This document shows positions 1-7,751 of a stretch of 13,811 bases of DNA, one piece after another (position 1 is the stretch's first letter; each line of letters starts with the position of its first letter). The stretch comes from JBFWIL01 sp050256015 (GTDB lineage Bacteria; Bacteroidota; Bacteroidia; Bacteroidales; Prolixibacteraceae). The stretch lies in the NCBI GenBank assembly GCA_050256015.1, contig JBFWIL010000049.1:1-13811 (forward strand), written 5' to 3'. The translations under genes and the position numbers were made by a program. The notes below the pieces were generated by a model. It was not told where the DNA came from and searched no databases. It saw only the letters and a list, made by a program, of their open reading frames with translations.

Positions 1-2
1 GG

Positions 3-92
3 GTTGAGGTTGTTGTGCTGATCATTGAGGCTGTTATCTGCGGGCCGGTGATCTGCGGGGTTTATGCTTGCTGCATGTATGAGCTGGAGTAG
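3..92 (+). pseudogene. 5' remnant of glycosyltransferase frame ending in in-frame TAG
   Basis: This frame is open from the window edge to a TAG at 90-92 and is in phase with the glycosyltransferase reading frame downstream. It begins VEVVVLI, which looks like the first beta-strand of a GT-A fold, and ends MYELE just before the stop. The codons directly after the stop read WKTAYPEIFFRLYPLRPAPFP and run without a break into the recognisable glycosyltransferase at 171. A single substitution from CAG or GAG to TAG would explain this. The middle part is rich in Cys, and a near repeat (ATCTGCGGG at 36-44 and 51-59) lies in it, so a small local rearrangement is also possible. The true start lies outside the window. 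Confidence 0.45.
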
Positions 93-170
93 TGGAAAAC
101 GGCATATCCGGAGATTTTTTTCAGGCTGTATCCGTTAAGACCGGCTCCTTTCCCTGAGAAGCATGCGGGG

Positions 171-1034
171 GTGGGGCTGGCACGGAAAACAGCTATGGAT
201 GAGGCTGTGCGTCGTTTTGATCGTTTGGACCGTCCGGAAGGAATTATCGTTTCCCTGGATGCCGATACCCTGGTGGAAAAGAATTACCTGCAGGAAATTG
301 AACGGCTTTTTTCTTCCTCCGTTCATCCGCATTGCGCTACCATCCGTTTTGAACATCGCAGCGGGGAGATTGAAGATGACAGACAGCGCGAAGGGATCAT
401 CCTTTATGAAGCTTTTTTGCATTATTACAAAGAGGCACTGGCCTGGACAGGTTATCCCCATCCGCTTTATACCATCGGTTCGGCTTTTGCAGTCAGGGCC
501 GATGCCTACATCCGGCAGGGAGGCATGAACCGCCGTCAGGCCGGGGAAGATTTTTATTTCCTGCACAAAATGACCCAGCTGGGGCCGCTTGCAGAACTGG
601 ATGTCACCTGTGTGTATCCATCGGCCCGGGTTTCCCGGCGGGTACCTTTCGGTACCGGCGCGGCGCTGGAGAAGTGGGTGAACGGCGATTCAGGTCTGCG
701 GCAGACTTATTCGTTGCAGTCTTTTGCCGATCTGAAAACTTTTTTTTACCGGCTTCCTGTTTTGAGGCAGCAGGGGTGGAGTGCGGAGACTGCTGCTGTA
801 ATTCCCGAGCCGGTGCTCCGTTTCCTTGAGAAGGACCGCTTTCCTCCTGCTTTGGAGGAGATTCGCCGCAACAGCGCTTCCCAGTCCAGTTTTGAAAAGA
901 GGTTTTTCCACTATTTCAATGCCTTTAAGATTTTGAGATTTCATCATTTTACGCATCCCTCTCTGTATCCATGGCAGGATCTTATGCAGGCCCGGGCAGA
1001 GCTGGAGGCAATCCGTGCGGGTTGCTGGTTATAG
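171..1034 (+). CDS. Family 2 glycosyltransferase, probably missing its N-terminus
   Basis: This is a GT2-type (GT-A fold) glycosyltransferase fragment of 287 residues, counted from a GTG at 171. A DxD metal and nucleotide-sugar site is visible as SLDADTLV (DAD at residues 30-32). A later AGEDFYFLHK segment (ED at 126-127) fits the catalytic-base region of the family. No membrane span is evident, so the enzyme is probably cytosolic or peripheral; its sugar and acceptor cannot be told. The GTG is only the first possible start after the TAG at 90-92. The frame is open from 93, and the residues before the GTG (RLYPLRPAPFPEKHAG) look like real family sequence. The first nucleotide-binding strand of the fold is cut off upstream of the TAG, so the product may be inactive. 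Either the gene is a recent pseudogene or the TAG is a sequence error. The gene ends 52 bp before the small membrane protein gene. Confidence 0.7.
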   Translation: MGLARKTAMDEAVRRFDRLDRPEGIIVSLDADTLVEKNYLQEIERLFSSSVHPHCATIRFEHRSGEIEDDRQREGIILYEAFLHYYKEALAWTGYPHPLYTIGSAFAVRADAYIRQGGMNRRQAGEDFYFLHKMTQLGPLAELDVTCVYPSARVSRRVPFGTGAALEKWVNGDSGLRQTYSLQSFADLKTFFYRLPVLRQQGWSAETAAVIPEPVLRFLEKDRFPPALEEIRRNSASQSSFEKRFFHYFNAFKILRFHHFTHPSLYPWQDLMQARAELEAIRAGCWL

Positions 1035-1056
1035 CAAACAATTCCGGTGTTTTTTT

Positions 1057-1064
1057 TAACTTTG
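1057..1064 (+). promoter_or_regulatory. Bacteroidota -7 promoter element (TAACTTTG)
   Basis: The sequence matches the Bacteroidota sigma consensus TAnnTTTG exactly and lies about 20 bp before the ATG of the small membrane protein at 1087. No TTTG-like -33 element is found at the usual spacing. The short gap after the glycosyltransferase therefore may carry an independent promoter, but this rests on one 8-bp match. Confidence 0.4.
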
Positions 1065-1086
1065 CCGGACAAAAGAAAGGGTGTCT

Positions 1087-1338
1087 ATGGAATTTTTACA
1101 GCTTTTACTGGTGGCGATTGTGCTGATGGCTCTGGCTTTTGCGGGCTTGGGCATAAAAGTCCTGCTGAAAAAGAAGGGACGCTTCCCGAACATTCATATT
1201 GGTAGTAATAACGCGATGCGTGAACGGGGCATTATCTGTGCTCAGTCTTTTGATAAGCTGGAGCAGGCCAGGGCAGGGAAAGAGATAAGAACCGGCAGGT
1301 TGATGCTGTCTGATGACGGGGCCCGGCCCGGGTGCTGA
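1087..1338 (+). CDS. Small single-span membrane protein next to apbE
   Basis: This 83-residue protein has one N-terminal transmembrane segment (residues about 4-25), a basic stretch KKKGR, then a soluble tail containing HIGSNNAMRERGIICAQSFDKLEQ. Cysteines are at 51 and 83. I chose the ATG at 1087 over the GTG at 1081 because AAAGG at 1076-1080 sits six bases before it. The tail pattern resembles a small conserved Bacteroidota protein that I recall only as uncharacterised, so no function is assigned. It ends only 9 bp from the stop codon of the convergent apbE gene. NQR needs a small membrane protein with Cys residues (NqrM) for iron delivery in Vibrio. A similar role here is a guess from size, topology and location, and the four-Cys pattern of NqrM is absent. 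Confidence 0.6.
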   Translation: MEFLQLLLVAIVLMALAFAGLGIKVLLKKKGRFPNIHIGSNNAMRERGIICAQSFDKLEQARAGKEIRTGRLMLSDDGARPGC

Positions 1339-1347
1339 GGGCTGTGT

Positions 1348-2355
1348 TTATTCAAATTCCTCCAGTACTGCCGAGCTGAATCCGGCTGAGGTGTATGTTT
1401 TATATCGTCCTTCTTCATCGGAGTAAACAAGGTAGACTTCCAGTTCCTGTTTGTCGGATACCAGCTGAACCGTCTTTTTCAGTCCCATAACCATGAAGGC
1501 GGTGGCATAAGCATCGGCTGTCATGCAATCGTCCGCCAGTACGGTGGTACTCAGTAGGTTGTGTTGTACAGGATAGCCGGTATGCGGATCAATGGTGTGG
1601 GCGTATTTCTTTCCCTCCTTCACATAGAAATTCCGGTAATTTCCGGAGGTAGCCAGGGCCTTGTCTTTCAGTTCCACGATAGCTTTTAGTTCCTGTTGTC
1701 CGAACGGGTCGTCCGTGGGGCGGCTGATGCCGATATGCCATATCTGTCCCTTTGGATTTTTGCCGCGGGCAACAACTTCGCCGCCTATTTCCACCATATA
1801 GTTCAGGCAGCCTTTATCCGAAAGGTATTTCCCGACCACGTCACAGGCATAGCCCTTGGCAATGGCGCTGGCGTCAAGCATGGTTTCCGGATGCAGTTTG
1901 ACAAGCCGGCCGTTTTCCATTTTGAGTTTTTCATAGCCGGTAAAACGTAACAGACTGTCGATCAGTTCCGGACTGATCCTTGCTTCGTGTTTGAATCCGA
2001 AGCCCCAAGCATTGACCAGCGGGGCTACGGTAATATCGAATGCACCTTCCGTAGCTGCTGAAACTTCGGCTGCTTTTTCCCATACGGTTTTTAAATGTGT
2101 ATCCGCAAGCGTATCGCGGTTTTGGTTTATTCGCGAGATTACCGATGCGGGATTAAAGGCAGATAATGATTGGTCTACCTGTTGCATACATGCTTCGATT
2201 CCAGGAAGGAGGTCACTGTTGTCAGGCGACCGGTAGGTTATGTGATAGGTGGTGCCGTAAACCAGGCCTTCGTTTTTCCGGTATTTGGCTTGTTTGTTGC
2301 AGGAAAACAGAAAGAGTATTCCCAGCAGCGGCAATATGAATCGGGGACGGATCAT
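1348..2355 (-). CDS. apbE: FAD:protein FMN transferase (lipoprotein ApbE)
   Basis: ApbE takes FMN from FAD and joins it through a phosphoester bond to a Thr in target proteins, above all NqrB and NqrC, both encoded in this window. Counting from the ATG at 2355, there is a lipoprotein signal peptide with the lipobox LFSC (Cys19), so the enzyme is probably anchored outside the inner membrane. Family motifs follow: DASAIAKGYA (161-170), GGEVVARG (191-198), HTIDPHTGYPV (253-263) and the Mg-binding region MTADAYATA (Asp281, Thr285). The length of 335 residues is normal. A longer frame begins at 2391, but its first 12 residues contain Glu-Glu and spoil the signal peptide. A -7 promoter element (2373-2380) also lies inside that extension, which favours the shorter start. 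The gene diverges from yebC and converges on the small membrane protein gene. Confidence 0.93.
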   Translation of the reverse strand: MIRPRFILPLLGILFLFSCNKQAKYRKNEGLVYGTTYHITYRSPDNSDLLPGIEACMQQVDQSLSAFNPASVISRINQNRDTLADTHLKTVWEKAAEVSAATEGAFDITVAPLVNAWGFGFKHEARISPELIDSLLRFTGYEKLKMENGRLVKLHPETMLDASAIAKGYACDVVGKYLSDKGCLNYMVEIGGEVVARGKNPKGQIWHIGISRPTDDPFGQQELKAIVELKDKALATSGNYRNFYVKEGKKYAHTIDPHTGYPVQHNLLSTTVLADDCMTADAYATAFMVMGLKKTVQLVSDKQELEVYLVYSDEEGRYKTYTSAGFSSAVLEEFE

Positions 2356-2372
2356 GCGAATTGGTTTTTCTT

Positions 2373-2380
2373 CAAAGATA
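2373..2380 (-). promoter_or_regulatory. Bacteroidota -7 promoter element for apbE (TATCTTTG)
   Basis: On the minus strand this reads TATCTTTG, an exact match to TAnnTTTG. It lies 17 bp upstream of the apbE ATG at 2355, leaving a leader of roughly ten bases. No clear -33 element was found. Its position inside the longer possible apbE frame argues that translation starts at 2355. Confidence 0.45.
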
Positions 2381-2507
2381 AGGTAAATCATGCAGCTACG
2401 GTTGTCTTTCCTGTTTTTTCAGTACAGAACGGAAACAGGATGAACTATTTTTTTAATTTTACAGGTTGAAAAAGCACTTAAAATAAAAAATACGATATTA
2501 CTACATT

Positions 2508-3218
2508 ATGGGAAGAGCATTTGAATACCGCAGAGCCGCCAAAGAAAAACGCTGGGGCCATATGTCGCGGATTTTTCCGAAATTATCCAGAGCCATTACC
2601 ATAGCAGCCAGGGAGGGAGGTACTGATCCTGACATGAATGCCAAATTGCGTACGGCTATCCAGAACGCCAAGGCCCAGAATATGCCAAAAGACAATATTG
2701 ATGCAGCCATTAAGCGTGCTTCTGGTAAGGAGGAAAATGACTACACGGAAGTGAATTATGAAGGCAAGGGACCGCACGGCGTATTGATCTTTGTGGAATG
2801 TGCCACCGACAATACCACCCGGACCGTGGCCAATATCAAATCATACTTCAACAAGTGCGGGGGAGGATTGGTCCCTTCGGGTTCTCTGGAGTTTATGTTT
2901 GCCCATAAGGCCGTATTTGAATTTGATAAAATTGAGGATCTGGATGTGGAGGAACTGGAGTTGGAACTGATTGATGCCGGACTGGAAGAAATTGAAACTG
3001 ACGATGATATGGTTTATGTGAGCGGCGATTACACCAGCTTCGGGACACTTTCAAAAGCCTTGGAAGACAAAAAGATCGATGTGAAAAAAGCGACGCTGAA
3101 ACGAATCCCTACCACTCCGGTGGAATTCACTGAAGAACAACTGGAAGAAGTTGAAAAACTGCTGGACAAGATTGAGGAAGATGACGATGTGCAGCAGGTA
3201 TTTACCAACATTGCCTGA
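2508..3218 (+). CDS. yebC: YebC/PmpR (TACO1) family protein
   Basis: A full-length 236-residue member of the YebC/PmpR/TACO1 family. The family was first described as DNA-binding regulators. Its mitochondrial member TACO1 is a translational activator, and bacterial members have more recently been tied to relief of ribosome stalling at proline-rich sequences. The N-terminus MGRAFEYRRAAKEKRWGHMSR replaces the classic MAGHSKWANIKHRK form. Family blocks follow: AITIAAREGGTDPDMNAKLRTAI, NMPKDNIDAAIKRASG, YEGKGPHGV, and NKCGGGLVPSGSLEFMF. The acidic C-terminus ends EEDDDVQQVFTNIA, the typical DDVQ-V-N ending. It diverges from apbE. The 152-bp gap before it is AT-rich near the gene but has no convincing promoter match. 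It ends at a strong hairpin shared with the nqr operon. It is cytosolic and has no evident link to NQR. Confidence 0.94.
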   Translation: MGRAFEYRRAAKEKRWGHMSRIFPKLSRAITIAAREGGTDPDMNAKLRTAIQNAKAQNMPKDNIDAAIKRASGKEENDYTEVNYEGKGPHGVLIFVECATDNTTRTVANIKSYFNKCGGGLVPSGSLEFMFAHKAVFEFDKIEDLDVEELELELIDAGLEEIETDDDMVYVSGDYTSFGTLSKALEDKKIDVKKATLKRIPTTPVEFTEEQLEEVEKLLDKIEEDDDVQQVFTNIA

Positions 3219-3238
3219 GAAGATTGATTGCAGGAGTA

Positions 3239-3277
3239 TAAAAGAGCGTATGCCGCTTTACGGTATACGCTCTTTTA
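3239..3277. terminator. Bidirectional terminator between yebC and nqrF
   Basis: A near-perfect 17-bp inverted repeat with a 5-base loop (CTTTA at 3256-3260). The left arm runs 3239-3255 and the right arm 3261-3277; the one imperfect pair is a G-T wobble. The arms begin with an A run and end with a T run, so the hairpin works in both directions. It sits between the convergent ends of yebC (stop at 3218) and the nqr operon (nqrF stop at 3293-3295) and most likely ends both transcripts. Confidence 0.88.
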
Positions 3278-3292
3278 TCTGCATCTCTGTTT

Positions 3293-4555
3293 TTAACTGC
3301 CAAAATCGTCGTAAAGCACATTCTCGTCGGGTACACCCAGATCGTAAAGCATTTTCTGAACGGCTGCATTCATCATAGGCGGACCGCAAAGATAGTAGTC
3401 AATTTCTTCGGGTTCCTCATGTTTGCTCAGGTACTGATCGTAGATCACCTGGTGTATGAATCCGGTCGGACCGGTCCAGTTGTCCTCCGGCAGCGGATCA
3501 GACAGGGCCAGATGAAAAGAGAAGTTGGAAAAATTCTTTTCGATGTTCCTGAACTGATCGTAGTAAAACACTTCCTTCAGTGAGCGGGCCCCGTACCAGA
3601 AGCTGATCTTTTTCTTTGATTCTTTCAGTGTGTGGAAGAGGTGAAACAGATGGGAACGCATGGGAGCCATTCCTGCTCCTCCGCCGATAAACATCATTTC
3701 GTTGTCGTTGTCCTTCAGGAAGAATTCTCCGTAGGGCCCTGAAATGGTCACCTTGTCTCCCTGTTTCCGGGAGAAGACAAAAGAGGAACATACGCCGGGA
3801 TTGAGTTTCTGGAAGCCTCCGTTGACCCGGTCAAACGGCGGGGTGGCAATCCGGATGTTCAGCATGATAATGTTTCCTTCTGCCGGATGGTTGGCCATGG
3901 AGTAGGCCCTGAAAGTGGGTTCCGGATTTTTCATCCTAAGGTCGAACATGCCGAACTTTTCCCATTCCTGACAGAATTTTTCGTCGATGTCCATATCTTT
4001 GAAGTTCACTTCTATCTTGGGCACGTCAATCTGAATGTATCCGCCCGATTTGAAATCCAGTTTTTCACCCTCCGGTAATTTAACGACAAATTCCTTGATG
4101 TAGGTTGCTACGTTGCGGTTGGAAACTACCTCACATTCCCATTTTTTTACACCCAGAACTTCCTTGGGTATCTTGATTTTCAGATTGTCTTTGACTTTGA
4201 CCTGGCAGGCCAGACGCCAGTTCAGGGCCTGTTCCCTGCGGGTAAAGAATCCGGTTTCCGTGGGCAGTATCGATCCGGCTCCCTCTTCTACCTGGCAGCG
4301 GCACATACCGCAGGTTCCCCCGCCTCCGCAGGCGGAAGGCAGAAACACCTTGTTGTTTCCCAGGGTGGAAAGCAGGCTGCTGCCCGTTTCCGTTTCCAGC
4401 TCCATTTGTCCGTCGTTGATATCGATCTTCACCTTTCCCGAAGGAGTCAGTTTCTTTTTGGCATACAACAGGATTGTTACCAGCAGTATGATCACCACCA
4501 GAAAGATGACCACGCCGGATAAGATGACTGTTGTTTGAGTGGCTAATAATATCAT
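3293..4555 (-). CDS. nqrF: Na+-NQR subunit F, NADH-oxidising flavoprotein
   Basis: NqrF is the electron entry of the pump: it takes hydride from NADH onto FAD and passes electrons to a [2Fe-2S] centre. The 420-residue protein has one N-terminal transmembrane anchor (about 10-31). A ferredoxin domain follows with cluster ligands Cys76, Cys82, Cys85 and Cys117 (CGGGGTCGMC then LAC). The reductase domain has the FAD motif RAYSMAN (216-222), a glycine-rich nucleotide-binding segment GGGAGMAPMRS (291-301) and CGPPMMN (390-396), ending LYDDFGS. All expected residues are present and the length matches the family. It is the last gene of the operon, starting 20 bp after the nqrE stop, and is followed by the hairpin at 3239-3277. 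Confidence 0.97.
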   Translation of the reverse strand: MILLATQTTVILSGVVIFLVVIILLVTILLYAKKKLTPSGKVKIDINDGQMELETETGSSLLSTLGNNKVFLPSACGGGGTCGMCRCQVEEGAGSILPTETGFFTRREQALNWRLACQVKVKDNLKIKIPKEVLGVKKWECEVVSNRNVATYIKEFVVKLPEGEKLDFKSGGYIQIDVPKIEVNFKDMDIDEKFCQEWEKFGMFDLRMKNPEPTFRAYSMANHPAEGNIIMLNIRIATPPFDRVNGGFQKLNPGVCSSFVFSRKQGDKVTISGPYGEFFLKDNDNEMMFIGGGAGMAPMRSHLFHLFHTLKESKKKISFWYGARSLKEVFYYDQFRNIEKNFSNFSFHLALSDPLPEDNWTGPTGFIHQVIYDQYLSKHEEPEEIDYYLCGPPMMNAAVQKMLYDLGVPDENVLYDDFGS

Positions 4556-4575
4556 TGTTCTTATATTTGGTTCCC

Positions 4576-5193
4576 TTATAATTTGATTCCCATGAAGCCC
4601 ATGAAGGCAATTCCCATGAGTCCGGTGATGATGAACGTGATTCCCAGTCCGCGCAAAGGGGCGGGGACATTGGAATAACGGGTTTTTTCACGTATGGCTG
4701 CAATGCCCACAATGGCCAGAAACCAGCCGATTCCTGATCCCAGTCCGTAAACGGTGGCTTCACCCAGGTTTTCAAATGCTTTTTGCTGCATAAAGAGCGA
4801 TCCTCCCAGGATGGCACAGTTTACTGCAATCAGCGGCAGGAAGATACCCAGCTGGGTATACAGCACCGGGGCGAATTTTTCCACGATCATCTCCACCAGC
4901 TGAACGATGGAAGCAATAACAGCAATAAACATGATAAAACTCAGGAAGCTGAGGTCTACATCGGCAAAGCTGCTGTCCAGCCAGCTCAGGGCACCTTCCT
5001 TCAGTACGTAATTTTCCAGCAGGTAGTTCACCGGAAGGGTGATTCCCAGAACGAAGATGACGGCCAGCCCCAGGCCGGTTGCCGTCTTCACCGTCTTTGA
5101 CACGGCCAGATAAGAACACATCCCAAGAAAGTAGGCAAAGATCATGTTCTCAATGAAGATAGACTTGACAAATATATTTATTAGGTTTTCCAT
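4576..5193 (-). CDS. nqrE: Na+-NQR subunit E, membrane subunit
   Basis: NqrE is an integral membrane subunit of about six spans and is related to RnfA. With NqrD it forms the inner core that holds an iron centre between Cys residues and passes electrons across the membrane. The 205-residue length is normal. The conserved cysteines are visible at Cys26 (LGMCSYLA) and Cys126 (AVNCAILGG). Other family segments include NMIFAYFLGMC, FLPLIAVNC and GLGSGIGWFLAIV. The gene begins 31 bp after nqrD ends and is followed 20 bp later by nqrF, fitting one transcript. Confidence 0.97.
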   Translation of the reverse strand: MENLINIFVKSIFIENMIFAYFLGMCSYLAVSKTVKTATGLGLAVIFVLGITLPVNYLLENYVLKEGALSWLDSSFADVDLSFLSFIMFIAVIASIVQLVEMIVEKFAPVLYTQLGIFLPLIAVNCAILGGSLFMQQKAFENLGEATVYGLGSGIGWFLAIVGIAAIREKTRYSNVPAPLRGLGITFIITGLMGIAFMGFMGIKL

Positions 5194-5224
5194 AATGTAC
5201 TTTCTGTATTTTTTTCTGTTCCGG

Positions 5225-5875
5225 TTAATCCTCGATCAGTTTGCGGTTTTTACTGCGCTGTACCCAGATAATTACGCCCACGGTAATCAGGGCCATGGGG
5301 GGAAGGATCATCATCCCGTTGTTGGAATAAAATCCGCCGTTGGCAATGTACCAGCTTTCGGGAATGATGCGAAACCCGAACAGACTGCCGGAGCCCAGCA
5401 GTTCCCGGAAGAAGCCGACAATGATAAGGATGGCCCCGTAACCGGCCCCGTTCCCCAGTCCGTCGAGAAAAGCCGGCCAGGGTTTGTTGGCCAGGGCAAA
5501 GGCTTCCAGGCGTCCCATCACAATACAGTTGGTGATAATCAGTCCGACGAAAACCGATAGTTGCTTGCTCACGTCATACACAAAAGCTTTCAGTAGCTGG
5601 TCCACCAGGATTACCAGGGCTGCGATGATTACCAGCTGTACTATGATCCGGATCCGGTTGGGGATGGTGTTGCGCAGCAGGGAGACAATCACGTTGGAAA
5701 AAGCCAGCACCAGGATGACCGAAACGGCCATTACAATCGACGGCTTTAACTGGGCCGTTACCGCGAGGGCAGAACAGATACCCAGCACCTGCACCGTAAT
5801 GGGATTGCTGCTGTTCAGCGGACTGGTAAGCAGTCCGACATTCCTTTTTGAAAATAACGGTTCTCTGTCACTCAT
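5225..5875 (-). CDS. nqrD: Na+-NQR subunit D, membrane subunit
   Basis: NqrD is the second of the paired inner membrane subunits and is related to RnfE. It carries two of the Cys ligands for the intramembrane iron centre shared with NqrE. With the start at 5875 the protein has 216 residues, about six spans, Cys34 (LGICSALAVT) and Cys117 (ITNCIVMGRLEAFA). A longer frame starts at 5914 but would overlap nqrC by 47 bases. The ATG at 5875 gives MSDREPLFSKRNV, a normal family start, and an 8-base overlap with nqrC (ATGAGTGA), suggesting translational coupling. It lies between nqrC and nqrE in the standard order. Confidence 0.96.
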   Translation of the reverse strand: MSDREPLFSKRNVGLLTSPLNSSNPITVQVLGICSALAVTAQLKPSIVMAVSVILVLAFSNVIVSLLRNTIPNRIRIIVQLVIIAALVILVDQLLKAFVYDVSKQLSVFVGLIITNCIVMGRLEAFALANKPWPAFLDGLGNGAGYGAILIIVGFFRELLGSGSLFGFRIIPESWYIANGGFYSNNGMMILPPMALITVGVIIWVQRSKNRKLIED

Positions 5876-6575
5876 GTTCTTTAATTTTTTGTTTGAAAAA
5901 GGCCTGGTAAGCATTGAAATCGTTCAGGAGCATATTCTGCAATCCCTTGGATGTGATGGTTCCTCCCGAGATTGCATCCACTTTGTGGGTTTCCGGGGCT
6001 GTTTCATTCGATTTGGCTACGATGACGGAGCAGATCTCCCCCTTATCGTCGAATATGGATTTTCCTCTGAACTGCTGCTGGAAAGCCGGGGTGGCGATCT
6101 CGGCACCCAGTCCGGGGGTTTCCTTCTCATGGTCAAAGGTGGCCCCGTAGATTGTGTTCATGTCGCTTTCCAGGGAAATGTATCCCCATATAGGACCCCA
6201 GAGTCCTGTTCCGTAAAGGGGAAGAATGTATTTCGTGCTGCCGTCAATCTGGCATTCAAAAACCGGAAGCAGGCGTTGATCCAGCGGTTTGGAATGCTCT
6301 TTTTTTATATCCAGAGTAAAGGCGTCGCCTGCTGTTCTTTCGCCCCGGGCGTTAACCACGTAAGTGTTTACAATCCGTTCACTGTAGATTTGTGCAGCTT
6401 CTTCGGCGCTGGCCTCAATCTGGACGGAGGCCAGAATATTCTGCTTTTTCTCGGTTTCAATGTTCTTTTGCTGGGCCGGTTTCAGACTGATTGCGGCAAA
6501 GGAAAGGATGCCGGCAACCACGATAACCATAACCGAGGCATACATAAACGTATAACTGTTGCTGTTTTTGTCCAT
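5868..6575 (-). CDS. nqrC: Na+-NQR subunit C, covalent FMN protein
   Basis: NqrC carries a covalently bound FMN on a Thr and relays electrons in the periplasmic part of the pump. The 235-residue protein has one N-terminal span (about 11-30) followed by an exported FMN-binding domain with GLWGPIWGYISL (124-135) and ETPGLGAEI (152-160). The flavinylation motif is DAISGGTITS, with Thr206 as the probable attachment site; the third position is Gly where SGAT is usual in Vibrio. The neighbouring apbE product would perform the attachment. It starts 18 bp after nqrB and its last codons overlap the start of nqrD. Confidence 0.96.
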   Translation of the reverse strand: MDKNSNSYTFMYASVMVIVVAGILSFAAISLKPAQQKNIETEKKQNILASVQIEASAEEAAQIYSERIVNTYVVNARGERTAGDAFTLDIKKEHSKPLDQRLLPVFECQIDGSTKYILPLYGTGLWGPIWGYISLESDMNTIYGATFDHEKETPGLGAEIATPAFQQQFRGKSIFDDKGEICSVIVAKSNETAPETHKVDAISGGTITSKGLQNMLLNDFNAYQAFFKQKIKEHE

Positions 6576-6593
6576 TATTTTCGTCTTTACAGG

Positions 6594-7751
6594 TTAAGCC
6601 TTTACGTTTCGTTTCTGGCGGCGTTTAATATTTCCTTCCACTACGATGTGGTCTATCAACGGGGCAAAGGTATTCATCAGCAGGATGGCCATCATCATGC
6701 CTTCGGGATAGGCCGGATTGATTACCCGGATCAGAATGGCCAGTATGCCGATCAGGAATCCGTAAATCCATTTCCCCTTGTTGGTCTGGGCTGCCGATAC
6801 AGGATCGGTAGCCATAAATACGGTGCCGAAAGCAAATCCTCCGATCAGCAGATGTTGCCAGAAGGGCAGGGCCATATAGACGTTGTCTCCGGCAAACAGG
6901 TTCAGCAGAATACCCATAAACAGACCTCCCAGTAAGGTCGACAGCATAATCCGCCAGCTTCCGATACCTGTGACAAGCAGAATCAAGGCTCCGATCAGGA
7001 TGGCCAGTTTGGAGGTCTCGCCGATTGATCCCGGAATCAGTCCGATAAAGGCGTTCCACAGGTCAAAATCCGTGTGGCCCGTCACCGCCTGAGCCATGGG
7101 GGTAGCTCCGGAAAATCCGTCGGCCAGCTGTTCGATGCCGCCGGCGGAGATCCAGACCGAGTCGCCCGACATCTGACCGGGGTAAGCAAAGAATAAAAAG
7201 GCCCGGGCTACCAGGGCCGGGTTCCAGACATTCATGCCGGTGCCGCCAAACACCTCTTTGCAAAAGATTACGGAAAAGGCGGTAGCTACGGCAATCATCC
7301 ATAGCGGGGTGGTGACCGGCATAATCAGCGGGATCAGCATTCCGGTAACCAGAAATCCTTCGTTGACTTCATGTCCGCGAAACTGGGCAAAGATAAATTC
7401 TATACCCAGTCCCACCACATAACTTACAATCAGGATGGGCAGGATCTTCAGCAAACCGAAAAGGAACATGTCTGCAAAGCCGGCTGTGCAGAGTTTTCCG
7501 GCTGCTCCGAAATGCTGGTAGCCCACATTGTACATGCCCATCAGCAGGGCCGGTATCAGCGCCAGAACCACCACGCTCATGGTTCGCTTCATGTCGATGT
7601 GGTCGTGGATATGGGTGCCCGACCGGGCTGTATGTTTCGGGACAAAAAGAAAAGAGAAGAAAGCATCGTGTGTGGATCGTAACCAGTGATACTTGCCTCC
7701 TTTCTCCACATAGGGTTTTGTCTTCTCAAAAAAGTTTTTTATAGCTTTCAT
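6594..7751 (-). CDS. nqrB: Na+-NQR subunit B, membrane FMN and quinone subunit
   Basis: NqrB is the large membrane subunit that carries covalent FMN, non-covalent riboflavin and most of the Na+ and quinone path. It is related to RnfD. The 385-residue protein has a soluble N-terminal part (to about 55) and about ten hydrophobic spans. The flavinylation motif DGFSGATPMAQA is at 211-222, with Thr217 the likely FMN site modified by ApbE. Other family segments are VNEGFLVTGMLIPLIMP (129-145), FGGTGMNVWNPALVARAF (168-185), GSIGETSKLAILIGA (241-255) and FMATDPVSAAQT. The gene follows nqrA after 63 bp, the largest gap in the operon, in which I see only a weak 5-bp hairpin. Confidence 0.97.
   Translation of the reverse strand: MKAIKNFFEKTKPYVEKGGKYHWLRSTHDAFFSFLFVPKHTARSGTHIHDHIDMKRTMSVVVLALIPALLMGMYNVGYQHFGAAGKLCTAGFADMFLFGLLKILPILIVSYVVGLGIEFIFAQFRGHEVNEGFLVTGMLIPLIMPVTTPLWMIAVATAFSVIFCKEVFGGTGMNVWNPALVARAFLFFAYPGQMSGDSVWISAGGIEQLADGFSGATPMAQAVTGHTDFDLWNAFIGLIPGSIGETSKLAILIGALILLVTGIGSWRIMLSTLLGGLFMGILLNLFAGDNVYMALPFWQHLLIGGFAFGTVFMATDPVSAAQTNKGKWIYGFLIGILAILIRVINPAYPEGMMMAILLMNTFAPLIDHIVVEGNIKRRQKRNVKA

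Noticed and set aside
36..59. Direct repeat ATCTGCGGG, twice with 6 bp between
   Set aside because: It is too short to call a repeat element. It is mentioned only as a possible sign of local damage in the glycosyltransferase frame.
5484..6935. A 483-codon plus-strand open frame antisense to nqrD, nqrC and nqrB
   Set aside because: The opposite strand holds three clearly conserved genes. The antisense product has no recognisable domain, so it is a by-product of the codon use of the nqr genes.
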